Of a stretch of 64,000 nucleotides of DNA, positions 43,404-51,829 are shown in pieces; the first letter of the stretch is position 1; every line of letters starts with the position of its first letter. The notes beneath the pieces are model-generated. The model saw nothing but the letters and a program-made list of their open reading frames with translations. It did not search any database and was not told the DNA's origin. Source of the stretch: Pedobacter sp. MC2016-15 (GTDB lineage: Bacteria > Bacteroidota > Bacteroidia > Sphingobacteriales > Sphingobacteriaceae); contig NZ_JAPIVS010000001.1 of the NCBI RefSeq assembly GCF_026239695.1, positions 868,001 to 932,000 on the forward strand, read 5' to 3'. Both the position numbers and the translations under genes were made by a program.

Positions 43404-43889
43404 ATGTCAAGCAAAATCGCCAAAATTGCACTTTCCGGCATCACCGGAACCACATTCATGACAATATCAAGCGAATTGATGTCGCTCGCAGGACCAAATT
43501 TCAGTGAAGCCGACCACCTGCGCACAATGATAGGCAGGTTGGCGCCTTTTCTTTCCAAAAGAGCCACGATTATTGCAGGATGGGGTGCCCACTACGCTAT
43601 GGGGATTGTATTTGCAGCAGTTTATGTAGAGCTGTGGGAAACACGCCAGATCAAACATACCATCAAAAATGGACTCATCCTGGGCCTCATGAGCGGACTC
43701 TTAGGTTTACTCATCTGGAAGGGTACATTCAAAAAACATCCCATTCCGCCATTTATGAAATACAATTTGTTCTACCTGCAGCGCATCCCTGCCCATGTTG
43801 TTTTCGCCGTATTCGCTACCCTGAACTACCGTTTAATGAAACAACAGGAGGAAAAACAAGCTCTTGACACAAGGCTGAAAAATCAGTAA
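43404..43889 (+). CDS. Small multi-pass membrane protein
   Basis: From the ATG at 43404 this encodes 161 residues with about four hydrophobic helices (residues 3-28, 55-75, 90-105 and 130-150). Loops carry MIGRLAPFLSKRATIIAGWG and FKKHPIPPFMKYNLFYLQRI. No family is recognised with confidence. It precedes a short-chain dehydrogenase on the same strand, 63 bases away, so cotranscription is possible. It is probably an inner-membrane protein. Confidence 0.6.
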   Translation: MSSKIAKIALSGITGTTFMTISSELMSLAGPNFSEADHLRTMIGRLAPFLSKRATIIAGWGAHYAMGIVFAAVYVELWETRQIKHTIKNGLILGLMSGLLGLLIWKGTFKKHPIPPFMKYNLFYLQRIPAHVVFAVFATLNYRLMKQQEEKQALDTRLKNQ

Positions 43890-43952
43890 GCAAATCGCTT
43901 GGATTGAATTTTAATTCTGATGACTTTTGGGCCTCATACAAATCAACGACAG

Positions 43953-44675
43953 ATGCAATCATTAAAAGGAAAAACAGCAATAATAACAGGAGCAGGAAAG
44001 GGATTAGGCAAAGCAATGTCACTGGCACTTGCAGCAGAAGGAGTAAACCTGGGATTGATTGGCCGTACAACTGCTGATCTGGAGCAGTTGCATGCTGAGT
44101 TAACAAATCTCTATCCTGGTATCAACGTGGCACACGCTACGGCCGATGTAGGCAGTTATATAGCTGTAAAGGATGCTGTAGAAACGATTACAAAAACATT
44201 GAACACAGTAGATATTCTGATTAACAATGCAGGAATACTGAAACATGGCGGAATCCTGGAACTTCCGGTGGAGGAATGGGAACAGGTTATTCAGGTTAAT
44301 GTATTGGGTACCTATTACATGGTGCATGAAGTACTTCCGTTCTTACTGGAGCGTGGACAGGGTGATATCATCAATATTGCCTCTACTGCGGGAGCAAAGG
44401 GTGCTGCAAAAATGAGTGCTTACGGCGCTTCGAAAGCGGCAGTAGTTAATCTTACTGAGTCGCTGATGCAGGAAGTACGTAAGTCGAACATCAGGGTGAC
44501 CACCTTTAACCCAAGTACAATTGCAACGGATATGACCATTAATGCGAATTTTACTGATGGCAATGCCGAAAAGGTACTGCAACCTGAAGATCTCGCCTTT
44601 CTCGTGGTCAACAACCTGAAACTGCCACAAAGAGCTTTTGTAAAAGAGATTGGCCTCTGGTCAACAAACCCATAA
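43953..44675 (+). CDS. Short-chain dehydrogenase/reductase (FabG-like)
   Basis: From the ATG at 43953 the protein has 240 residues with all classical SDR marks: cofactor motif TGAGKGLGKAMS (about residues 12-23), INNAG, catalytic Ser in IASTAGAKGAA and the YGASK active site. The sequence resembles 3-ketoacyl-(ACP) reductases, but single SDRs next to unrelated genes often reduce other carbonyls. The substrate is therefore open. An upstream in-frame ATG at 43920 gives a non-homologous tail and is not chosen. Confidence 0.88.
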   Translation: MQSLKGKTAIITGAGKGLGKAMSLALAAEGVNLGLIGRTTADLEQLHAELTNLYPGINVAHATADVGSYIAVKDAVETITKTLNTVDILINNAGILKHGGILELPVEEWEQVIQVNVLGTYYMVHEVLPFLLERGQGDIINIASTAGAKGAAKMSAYGASKAAVVNLTESLMQEVRKSNIRVTTFNPSTIATDMTINANFTDGNAEKVLQPEDLAFLVVNNLKLPQRAFVKEIGLWSTNP

Positions 44676-44682
44676 AATTTCA

Positions 44683-44711
44683 GATACCAGGACTACCACG
44701 GTTCTGGTATC
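44683..44711. terminator. Hairpin between convergent SDR and S41 genes
   Basis: GATACCAG (44683-44690) pairs with CTGGTATC (44704-44711), with the stem extending by further pairs past one mismatch. It overlaps the stop of the S41 gene and can act as a terminator for either direction, though T-runs are short. Confidence 0.5.
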
Positions 44712-46098
44712 ACTTTTCTGCGAAATTCCGGGCTTCCTCAATCCAATCTTTTCCCTCAGCAATCAGCTGATCAGGCCTGATACCTACATTATCAATCGCG
44801 AGCCCCTGATCTATCCGCCTGCTCCTTGATGTAGCCCAGTATAACATGTATGGCATACAGCTGAACGCGCCGCCCCTCATATTGGAATAATCCAGCACCC
44901 CCGCCGTATGTTCACCCATTAAGGTCACTTTGCTGCTTTGTTTTGCCATCAGCAAAAACTCTTCAGTGGTGCTGCCACAGTTTTTATTCATCAGGATGAT
45001 GATCTTTTTGGGGTATGCAGCAATGCTATCACGAGTGATACTCCTGTCCTCAGAGAAAGAAACAGCTTTTCCCTTGTTTGCAGACATCTTCTGAATGACT
45101 TCGCCGATAAAAGTTTTTTGGTCAGGGGGAAGCCCCGGTGTGGTTGCCACCGCCGCCCATCCTGCGATATTATCATCCGTAGACCAAACATCTGCACCAG
45201 TCAGCCTCATCGTACCCGTATAAAGATAGGGCGTAATCGGCCGGTAAGAAAAATCGGCACCACCTCCATTGCCGCGCAGATCCAGGATCAGATTAGGCAT
45301 TGCGGCGAGCCGGCCGGCATTGACTTTAAACAATGAATCTATGTTTGCCGCATTCCCCTGGTTGAAGGTGCTGATTTTGAGGTAGAGTGTTTTCGCAGAC
45401 AATACCTTGCTATCCACCGATGTTTCAGTGACGACGATGTTATTCCTGCGCGGACTCCCCTCCCGTCTCCAGCCGCCCAAGGCATTTTTTTTGACGTCCA
45501 GTAATACACTGTTTGGGATATAATATTTATCATACAGTATCCCCTTCAGGGTATCCTGCCCTTCTTTAAGTTCCATGACGACCTCACCAGGCAGCCATTT
45601 ACCCTTTGCAGAAGAGATGACCACGCCCACATAGTCACGGAAACTATTTTTATTCTTTAATATAGCGATTCTGGAAGTTGAGTCTTCATCGAAATAGATA
45701 CCAGCTACAGCCTTTGAACCTCTCAATGCAGAGAGCTCTTTGTCAGAAACATTGATATGCTCCAGCTCCCCGGTTCTTCTTTTCAGCCACAGCTTTTCTG
45801 TTTCTGCAGAAATCCTGTTCCTGCCTATCTGTATATGCCCGTCCCTGAAGAACTTCAACCAGTCGCTGATCAGCGAAACGCAATAAGCAGGCTTTGTGAT
45901 AGGTTTCGACTTTTCAAGTGCTGTCTCCGTATGCTTTTGATAACCTGCCAACGTTTGATCATTTACCTTATCCTTAAATCCCGCATAATTGCGTTCGATT
46001 TTATCTTTAACATCAGCAAATTCCTTCTGACAGTCACAAACCTGTGCAAATGAAGCAGTAGAATATGTAAGCAGAGCGATGAGTGGTAGTAATTTCAT
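44710..46098 (-). CDS. S41 family peptidase
   Basis: From the ATG at 46098 the protein has 462 residues, with a signal peptide (ASFA-Q at about residue 18) for export. The C-terminal half has the S41 (tail-specific protease) core: NLILDLRGNGGGADF, a strand with IIILMNKNCGSTTEEFLLMA containing the candidate catalytic Ser, and VTLMGEHTAGVLDYSN. It lacks an obvious PDZ domain. It is a periplasmic serine protease or a relative, with unknown substrate. Upstream Met codons (46104, 46119) are possible but less likely starts. Confidence 0.82.
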   Translation of the reverse strand: MKLLPLIALLTYSTASFAQVCDCQKEFADVKDKIERNYAGFKDKVNDQTLAGYQKHTETALEKSKPITKPAYCVSLISDWLKFFRDGHIQIGRNRISAETEKLWLKRRTGELEHINVSDKELSALRGSKAVAGIYFDEDSTSRIAILKNKNSFRDYVGVVISSAKGKWLPGEVVMELKEGQDTLKGILYDKYYIPNSVLLDVKKNALGGWRREGSPRRNNIVVTETSVDSKVLSAKTLYLKISTFNQGNAANIDSLFKVNAGRLAAMPNLILDLRGNGGGADFSYRPITPYLYTGTMRLTGADVWSTDDNIAGWAAVATTPGLPPDQKTFIGEVIQKMSANKGKAVSFSEDRSITRDSIAAYPKKIIILMNKNCGSTTEEFLLMAKQSSKVTLMGEHTAGVLDYSNMRGGAFSCMPYMLYWATSRSRRIDQGLAIDNVGIRPDQLIAEGKDWIEEARNFAEK

Positions 46099-46230
46099 AG
46101 GCATCACAAGTATAAACAATACCTGTGACTCTCATACCAATAGTTTAATGATCATTTATTGATAGTTTAAAAATAGATTTGTAATTTTCATTTGAATAGA
46201 GCTTAAGTAAACACTCTGATTTTCATCGTC

Positions 46231-47310
46231 ATGCCCTTTTACCACAGTCTTAAATTTCAAAGTCCCGAAGGGCAACGAACGATCAGCAGGCTTCAGGCGC
46301 TGAGAACACAACTGACAGCAGAAATCCCTGTCAAGCAGATGGAAAGCAATCTTTTGCTGGCCACCTGGAACATCCGTGAGTTTGGCGGCAGCAAATACGG
46401 CGGAAGGCTCGAAGAATCCTATTACTACATTGCAGAAATCATTGCCAGATTCGACCTCATTGCCCTGCAGGAAGTGCGTGAAGATCTCAGTGCATTAAAC
46501 AGGGTGATGGAAATCCTTGGTTCCTACTGGTCGTACATGTTCACGGATGTCACCGAAGGGCGTGAAGGTAATTCTGAACGTACTGCCTTTTTGTTTGACA
46601 CCCGTAAAGTGCGGTTTGGCGGACTGGCAGGTCAGCTTGTATTGCCTCCATTGGAAGAGAAAGATCCGGAAAGTGGTCAAACGATCTACAAGCCTGTGAA
46701 ACAACTTGCAAGGACACCATTTCTATGTGGTTTCAGAGCAGGATGGACAAACTTTACGCTGACTACCGTACATATCCTTTATGGGGATGCCGTTGCCAAT
46801 GATCCCGAAAGGATTAAAGAAATTGAAGACCTGGCAAAAATGATCGCGAATAAAGCCGCTGAGAAAACAGCCTGGTCGCACAACATGATTCTTCTGGGTG
46901 ATTTTAATATCTTTAAAAAAGAAGACCATACTTACGAAGCAATTACCAGGGCGGGTTTCGTTACTCCAGAGGCCCTGCAGGAGCTCCCCTCAAATGCGAT
47001 TAAAAACAAGTTTTATGATCAGATCGCCTTTAAGGTGAGGCCTGGAAAATTTGAAACTACCGGTAAGGCAGGGGTATTTGACTTTTTCCAGTCTCTTTAT
47101 AAAGATACCGCTGCGGATGAAACTGAATATGCAACTGCCATGGGACCTGCATATCTGCAAAGTTCATCAGGCAAGGCACGTGATGATAAGGGCAAACAGA
47201 CTTATTACAAAACATATTGGCGCACTTTCCAGATGTCTGACCATCTGCCCATGTGGGTAGAAGTTTGTATAGACCATACTGATAACTATTTAAAGGAAAA
47301 ATTAGTCTGA
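46231..47310 (+). CDS. Endonuclease/exonuclease/phosphatase family protein
   Basis: The 359-residue protein has the complete EEP (DNase I-like) signature: LLATWNIREFGG (Asn), DLIALQEVRED (Glu), MILLGDFNIFKK (Asp-x-Asn) and SDHLPMWVEV (Asp-His). Substrates in this superfamily range from DNA to phosphoinositides and are not predictable here. No signal peptide is evident, so it is probably cytoplasmic. A Crp/Fnr regulator gene starts five bases after its stop, so they form a two-gene operon. Confidence 0.88.
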   Translation: MPFYHSLKFQSPEGQRTISRLQALRTQLTAEIPVKQMESNLLLATWNIREFGGSKYGGRLEESYYYIAEIIARFDLIALQEVREDLSALNRVMEILGSYWSYMFTDVTEGREGNSERTAFLFDTRKVRFGGLAGQLVLPPLEEKDPESGQTIYKPVKQLARTPFLCGFRAGWTNFTLTTVHILYGDAVANDPERIKEIEDLAKMIANKAAEKTAWSHNMILLGDFNIFKKEDHTYEAITRAGFVTPEALQELPSNAIKNKFYDQIAFKVRPGKFETTGKAGVFDFFQSLYKDTAADETEYATAMGPAYLQSSSGKARDDKGKQTYYKTYWRTFQMSDHLPMWVEVCIDHTDNYLKEKLV

Positions 47311-47314
47311 TCCA

Positions 47315-47887
47315 ATGGAAGATGGCATTCTCAAAAACATATCAAAACACATCCTCCTTAACGATGAAGAAAGATCCCTTTTCAATTCATTACTGAGCTG
47401 CAAAACCCTGCCCAAAAAGACCCTGGTGCTGCAGGCAGACCAGGATTGCCGCTACCTGAGTTATGTGTCATCAGGAGCACTGAGGTCTTATTATGTTGAC
47501 AGAGAGGGCAGGGAATCAACCATCATGTTTGCTATTGCCGACTGGTGGATTACTGACATGTACTGTTACCTGAACAGGAAACCGGCAATGATGCATATAG
47601 AAACTATTGAGAAGAGTACCATTTTTCAACTCAGCAGAGCAAACTTTGACCAGCTGCTTGAAGCCGTTCCAAAGTTTGAGAAGTTCTTCAGGATCATGAT
47701 GCAGAATGCCTACACCCGTGAGCAGCTGAGGGTCATGGAAAACTTATCATTAACAGCCGAGGAAAGGTATCATAGCTTTGTGATGAAATACCCGCAGATC
47801 GTCAGGCAGGTTACCAAGAAGCAGATTGCCTCTTATCTTGGTATCACGCCCGAATTTTTAAGCACGCTTAAAAAACCTGAAATTTAA
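47315..47887 (+). CDS. Crp/Fnr family transcriptional regulator
   Basis: The 190-residue protein has a cyclic-nucleotide-binding-type beta-roll (about residues 20-125: FLSYVSSGALRSYYVDREGR-type region) and a C-terminal winged helix (QVTKKQIASYLGITPEFLST). This is typical of the short Bacteroidota Crp/Fnr regulators that lack the canonical phosphate-binding RExx motif. It probably controls a nearby or unlinked gene. It is coupled to the EEP gene. Confidence 0.88.
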   Translation: MEDGILKNISKHILLNDEERSLFNSLLSCKTLPKKTLVLQADQDCRYLSYVSSGALRSYYVDREGRESTIMFAIADWWITDMYCYLNRKPAMMHIETIEKSTIFQLSRANFDQLLEAVPKFEKFFRIMMQNAYTREQLRVMENLSLTAEERYHSFVMKYPQIVRQVTKKQIASYLGITPEFLSTLKKPEI

Positions 47888-47957
47888 TACCATGTCTTAA
47901 GGTACCTTAATTTTTTTCTTAAAATCTTTCCATCTATTTGTAAAAACGAAAAAAGAT

Positions 47958-48314
47958 ATGCTGATACTAATTGCAGGCCCTTACAGAAGTGGCACAAATG
48001 ATGATCCGGTTTTAATGCAGCAGAATTTGAGCAAGCTCGAAGCCATGGCTGTTCCATTGTTTAAAAAAGGTCACGTACCCATGATTGGCGAATGGGTAGC
48101 TCTGCCGCTCATCCATCTCGCAGGCTCTAAAACTACGGGCGACGACATCTGGAACGAAATCCAGTATCCCTGTGCACACCGGCTGCTCGAAAAATGTGAT
48201 GCCATCCTGCGCATTGAGGGTGCATCCAAAGGTGCTGATGAGGATGTGCGGATTGGCAAAGAAAGAGGATTGAAGATTTACTTTAACATTGACGAGGTTC
48301 CAGATGCAGAATAA
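47958..48314 (+). CDS. DUF4406 (nucleoside deoxyribosyltransferase-like) protein
   Basis: The 118-residue protein begins ILIAGPYRSGTNDDP, the Gly-Pro-Tyr loop seen in nucleoside 2-deoxyribosyltransferase-like folds (DUF4406). WVALPLIHLAG, CDAILRIEGASKGADEDVRI (the acidic, Asp-rich loop) and GLKIYFNIDEVP follow. It overlaps the start of the Nudix gene by 11 bases, so the two are translationally coupled. A joint role in nucleotide cleansing is inferred. Confidence 0.78.
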   Translation: MLILIAGPYRSGTNDDPVLMQQNLSKLEAMAVPLFKKGHVPMIGEWVALPLIHLAGSKTTGDDIWNEIQYPCAHRLLEKCDAILRIEGASKGADEDVRIGKERGLKIYFNIDEVPDAE

Positions 48315-48906
48315 CCCAGAAACCTCCCTCACTCCTTCCAAGGTCAGTATTTTAAAAACGGAGATCCTCTCTGACGACTGGTATACCTTGCGGAAAATCA
48401 CTTATTCCTTTGAAAACAAAGATGGTTCAGTTCAACATTTAAGCAGGGAAGCATATGACAGGGGAAATGGTGCGACTATATTGTTATATAATACCGAACT
48501 AAGAACAGTTATACTTACAAGGCAGTTCCGGCTCCCCACGTTTATCAATGGCAATGAAACAGGCATGCTAACAGAAGCCTGTGCCGGCTTGCTTGATGAT
48601 GAAAATTCTGAGGACTGCATCAGAAGAGAAACTGAAGAAGAAACAGGCTATAAAGTCGGCCGCGTGCAGAAAATATTTGAAGCCTACATGTCACCCGGTT
48701 CGGTAACAGAAATCCTGCACTTCTTTATTGCTGAGTACAGCCCGAAGATGAAGGTTAGTGAAGGGGGCGGCATGGCAGAGGAACATGAAAACATCGAGGT
48801 ACTGGAAATGGGTATGGATGAAGCCTTTAATTTGATCCGTACAGGAGAGATCAAAGACGCAAAAACAATCATGCTGCTGCAGTACCTGATGCTCAACATC
48901 CGGTAA
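48304..48906 (+). CDS. Nudix hydrolase (NudK/ADP-sugar-pyrophosphatase-like)
   Basis: From the ATG at 48304 the protein has 200 residues. The Nudix helix is present as RRETEEETGY (REUxEExGU pattern), preceded by TEACAGLLDDENSEDCIR. The N-terminal part, with YTLRKITYSFENKDGSVQ, resembles the GDP-mannose/ADP-sugar pyrophosphatase branch, and AYMSPGSVTEILHFFIAEY follows. It hydrolyses a nucleoside diphosphate derivative. It overlaps the DUF4406 gene, so a shared substrate is likely. The longer start at 48289 is less favoured. Confidence 0.88.
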   Translation: MQNNPETSLTPSKVSILKTEILSDDWYTLRKITYSFENKDGSVQHLSREAYDRGNGATILLYNTELRTVILTRQFRLPTFINGNETGMLTEACAGLLDDENSEDCIRRETEEETGYKVGRVQKIFEAYMSPGSVTEILHFFIAEYSPKMKVSEGGGMAEEHENIEVLEMGMDEAFNLIRTGEIKDAKTIMLLQYLMLNIR

Positions 48907-48914
48907 ATACCGGA

Positions 48915-49763
48915 TTATTTCTTTGCCTCAATCAGCAGTTCCGAATTCAGGCGCACATATTCAGGGATTTTAGCTTCCGTTGCCAGTTGTATACCAGCTG
49001 CTGCACTTTCTGCTGCTCCCTTTTTATCGCCATTTTTAAGTTGCATCCTTCCTTTCCAAAGTTTGGTCCAGGGCCCTTTTGGATCGGCAGCTTCAGCAGC
49101 ATTCATCCACTCCAGCGCCTTATTCAGGTCTTTACCGTTTTCGAAATAATATTGTGCTGCCTGAAAATAGGGCTTCTTCTCCCCCTTCATCGCTGCATCA
49201 ATGCTTGCCATTACTTTGGCATCATATTCAGTGGTCAGATCAACCTTCAGTACGGTATTTTCCCAGGCCAGCTGTAAGGAGGCTTTTCCAGGATAAACGT
49301 CTGTAAAACTGATATTGAAAGTTTCCGTTTTATCTTTTGTACTGCCTGCTTTTACTTTCACACGCAAAAAGTCGTCGGCTTCCTTATATTCATAGGCACC
49401 CCATTGTTTTGTATTCTTGTTCAGAATTACTGTCCATTCTGATTTCTCCGGGATGGTAAACAAAGCGTACTCCCCTGCCGGAACCGGTTTTCCCGCAAAA
49501 GTTACATCTTCGGTAAAGCTGATGACGGTGGCACTGTTTGCCCCGGTGCGCCATACAGCACCATATTGTTCCATCTTACCGAACACCTGACGCCCTTTGG
49601 TATTTGGACGCGAATATTTAACCGTTACTTTTCCGAGACCGAAATCCTGGATGATGGTTTGTCCTGAACTTGCTGCCGGGATATTAACACTTTGTGCTTG
49701 TGCAGTGCTGTCTAAATAAAGACAAAAAAGCGATAAGAGAGCGATTTTGGAGATAGTTTTCAC
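48915..49763 (-). CDS. DUF2911 secreted protein with TPR-like tail
   Basis: The 282-residue protein has a signal peptide (AQA-Q at about residue 24) and then the DUF2911 beta-sandwich with GKVTVKYSRPNTKGRQVFG, YGAVWRTGANSATVI and VPAGEYALFTIPEKSEWTVI. Residues 185-280 are helical repeats (ALEWMNAAEAADPKGPWTKL, then GDKKGAAESAAAG). The family is common in Bacteroidota, and its function is unknown. It is probably periplasmic. It is monocistronic. Confidence 0.88.
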   Translation of the reverse strand: MKTISKIALLSLFCLYLDSTAQAQSVNIPAASSGQTIIQDFGLGKVTVKYSRPNTKGRQVFGKMEQYGAVWRTGANSATVISFTEDVTFAGKPVPAGEYALFTIPEKSEWTVILNKNTKQWGAYEYKEADDFLRVKVKAGSTKDKTETFNISFTDVYPGKASLQLAWENTVLKVDLTTEYDAKVMASIDAAMKGEKKPYFQAAQYYFENGKDLNKALEWMNAAEAADPKGPWTKLWKGRMQLKNGDKKGAAESAAAGIQLATEAKIPEYVRLNSELLIEAKK

Positions 49764-50009
49764 GTGAGATTTATTTGGTTGTACTAAAGTACAAATATGT
49801 TTTTTAATCTTCCAAAACTTTCTCTCCTATCGCCAGCTGCTGCCTGAAACTAATCAGGTAGTTCATCATTTGTTCACATCCATGCCCTCCTGTCGGCAGA
49901 GAATTTTTAATACATGATTTGAACAAGAGAAAACAACCCCTTATAAGAATAAGCACTTTTTAATCTAAACTGACAGGGAATACTGGTGTTATTCCTGAAA
50001 ATCCTACTT

Positions 50010-50813
50010 ATGAAAGACATCATTTTTATACACGGAATGTTCCAGAATCCAAAGAGCTGGAAAAAATGGGAAGCTTTTTTTGCTTCCAAAGGTTACAACT
50101 GCATTGCGCCGGCATGGCCACTTCATAGTGGTGAGCCTGCAGCACTAAGAGCCAACCCACCGGCAGGACTAGGAGATCTTGAACTTGACGATATTGTTAC
50201 AGAGATTGAAACCCTCGTCTTACAGCACGACCGTCCTATTGTTGTTGGCCACTCTGTAGGGGGACTGATTGTTCAGCTGCTGGTCAACCGGGATACTGTT
50301 ACAGCAGGTATCGCCATAAATTCTGTAGCGCCAAACGCGATGCTGGATTTCGACTGGGGCTTTTTCAAGAACAGTGCCCTGATCGCCAATCCATTTAAAG
50401 GAAATGAACCTTTTTATATGGATGAAAAAAGTTTCCACGGATCCTTTGCCAATACGATGAGTGAGGAAGCTTCAAATCAGGCATTTGCAGAATTTGCTAC
50501 GCACGACAGCCGCAATGTGTTGAGGGATTGTATGGGTGTAAGCGGTCAGCTCGATGTTGAACTTCCTCATGTACCACTATTGTTCATTACCGGAGATAAG
50601 GATGAGATCATCCCTAATACCTTAACCAGAAAAAACTTCGAAGCTTATACAGACACGAATAGCGTGACGGCTTTCAGGGAATTTACGGAAAGAAGCCACT
50701 ATATCTGCGGAGAACCCGGATGGGAAGAAGTAGCCGGATATGTTTACGACTGGCTCCAGAGCCTCGAGCAGCGTACACCAGCTGCAGATAATGTACTGAA
50801 CAACAATATCTGA
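50010..50813 (+). CDS. Alpha/beta hydrolase
   Basis: From the ATG at 50010 the protein has 267 residues. An oxyanion segment IIFIHGMFQNPKSW, the nucleophile elbow VGHSVGGLIVQ (Ser), the Asp region FITGDKDEIIP and the catalytic His in ERSHYICGEPGW complete the triad. There is no signal peptide. The substrate is not predictable, and ester or lactone hydrolysis is plausible. An upstream in-frame Met at 49986 adds hydrophobic residues and is not preferred. It ends at a strong terminator shared with the next gene. Confidence 0.85.
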   Translation: MKDIIFIHGMFQNPKSWKKWEAFFASKGYNCIAPAWPLHSGEPAALRANPPAGLGDLELDDIVTEIETLVLQHDRPIVVGHSVGGLIVQLLVNRDTVTAGIAINSVAPNAMLDFDWGFFKNSALIANPFKGNEPFYMDEKSFHGSFANTMSEEASNQAFAEFATHDSRNVLRDCMGVSGQLDVELPHVPLLFITGDKDEIIPNTLTRKNFEAYTDTNSVTAFREFTERSHYICGEPGWEEVAGYVYDWLQSLEQRTPAADNVLNNNI

Positions 50814-50816
50814 TAA

Positions 50817-50855
50817 AAAAAGAAAATCCACTTTTAACAGGTGGATTTTCTTTTT
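50817..50855. terminator. Bidirectional terminator
   Basis: AGAAAATCCAC (50821-50831) and GTGGATTTTCT (50841-50851) pair perfectly around ttttaacag. The stem is flanked by A and T runs that extend it to about 15 pairs. It separates convergent genes. Confidence 0.88.
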
Positions 50856-50859
50856 CAAC

Positions 50860-51828
50860 TTACATAGGTTTATAGTTCACCTTTTGCAGTGCGAAGGTTT
50901 TAACCGGCACCGCGTTACTGTCCAGCAGCTGACTAAACTGGGCATTCATTACCCACACATCATTACCATTTTGTGTTGCCGTAGAAGGATACGTAAACCT
51001 GTCTTCCGTTTGCGTTGATGCAATCACCTTTGCCGTGGACCAGCTATCACTGCTTGTTAGCTTGAACACTTTATCCGTCCCGCCGTTCACTACCATAGTG
51101 AGGGTGTTCTTATCCGTCAGGAGCAATCCATCCGCTCCTATAAAAAACTGATCCGTCATGATCCTCTTCACTTCTTTAGGGTTCTTCAGATCAATCTTGA
51201 AAAGCTGACCTTTGGCACTGTTATCCACGATCAGAAATCCGTCAGGATGGAAAGCAATACCGTTGAGCCCCACTCCTTCTGTTTTGAATAATTCATCCTT
51301 CGCAAAGACAGAAGCTGTACCATCCGGTGTAACTTTGTAAACCGCACCTGCAAAACTGTCCGTAACGTATGCATTTTTCATGTTATCGAAAGTCAGGTCA
51401 TTCGCAAAGTGTTTACCTGGTAACAATTTGGATAAATCCACGTCTGAAAGCCTTTTGCCGCTTTTTACATCGATACTGATAAGTCGCGCCATTTTCATTC
51501 GCGTTGCAGGGTTGGTATACTTGCTGTAGTTGGCATCCGAAACACAGGCAAACAGGCGTTTACCATCAGGACTCAGCTTTAACCCATAGGTAGATTTCAG
51601 GGTACTGTCTTTATGCAATACTGAATATGCACCTCCTGGCGTAACCTTTCCTATGCTGCCAAGACGGGCAGATGATACGTAGTATACATTGGCGGCCTTA
51701 TGGTAAACTGTTCCCTCGGGATAACTTCCCGGCGCATCGAATTCGAGTCTCGGAGAAGGTTCAGGTTTTGATGCGGCAATTGTAGCTATGCTCAGTATGG
51801 CAATAGCGATATATCTTTGTGCGTCCAT
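50860..51828 (-). CDS. SMP-30/gluconolactonase-like beta-propeller protein
   Basis: From the ATG at 51828 the protein has 322 residues, with a hydrophobic export signal (residues about 3-20). Repeated strands such as YSVLHKDSTLKSTYGLKLSP, HFANDLTFDNMKNAYVTDS and GVGLNGIAFHPDGFLIVDNS are typical of six-bladed propellers of the SMP-30/gluconolactonase/LRE-like class. The gene starts one base after the stop of the sugar-dehydrogenase-like gene, which supports a shared pathway: oxidation of a sugar to a lactone, then ring opening. Upstream ATG at 51873 overlaps that gene and is less likely. Confidence 0.75.
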   Translation of the reverse strand: MDAQRYIAIAILSIATIAASKPEPSPRLEFDAPGSYPEGTVYHKAANVYYVSSARLGSIGKVTPGGAYSVLHKDSTLKSTYGLKLSPDGKRLFACVSDANYSKYTNPATRMKMARLISIDVKSGKRLSDVDLSKLLPGKHFANDLTFDNMKNAYVTDSFAGAVYKVTPDGTASVFAKDELFKTEGVGLNGIAFHPDGFLIVDNSAKGQLFKIDLKNPKEVKRIMTDQFFIGADGLLLTDKNTLTMVVNGGTDKVFKLTSSDSWSTAKVIASTQTEDRFTYPSTATQNGNDVWVMNAQFSQLLDSNAVPVKTFALQKVNYKPM

Positions 51829-51829
51829 C

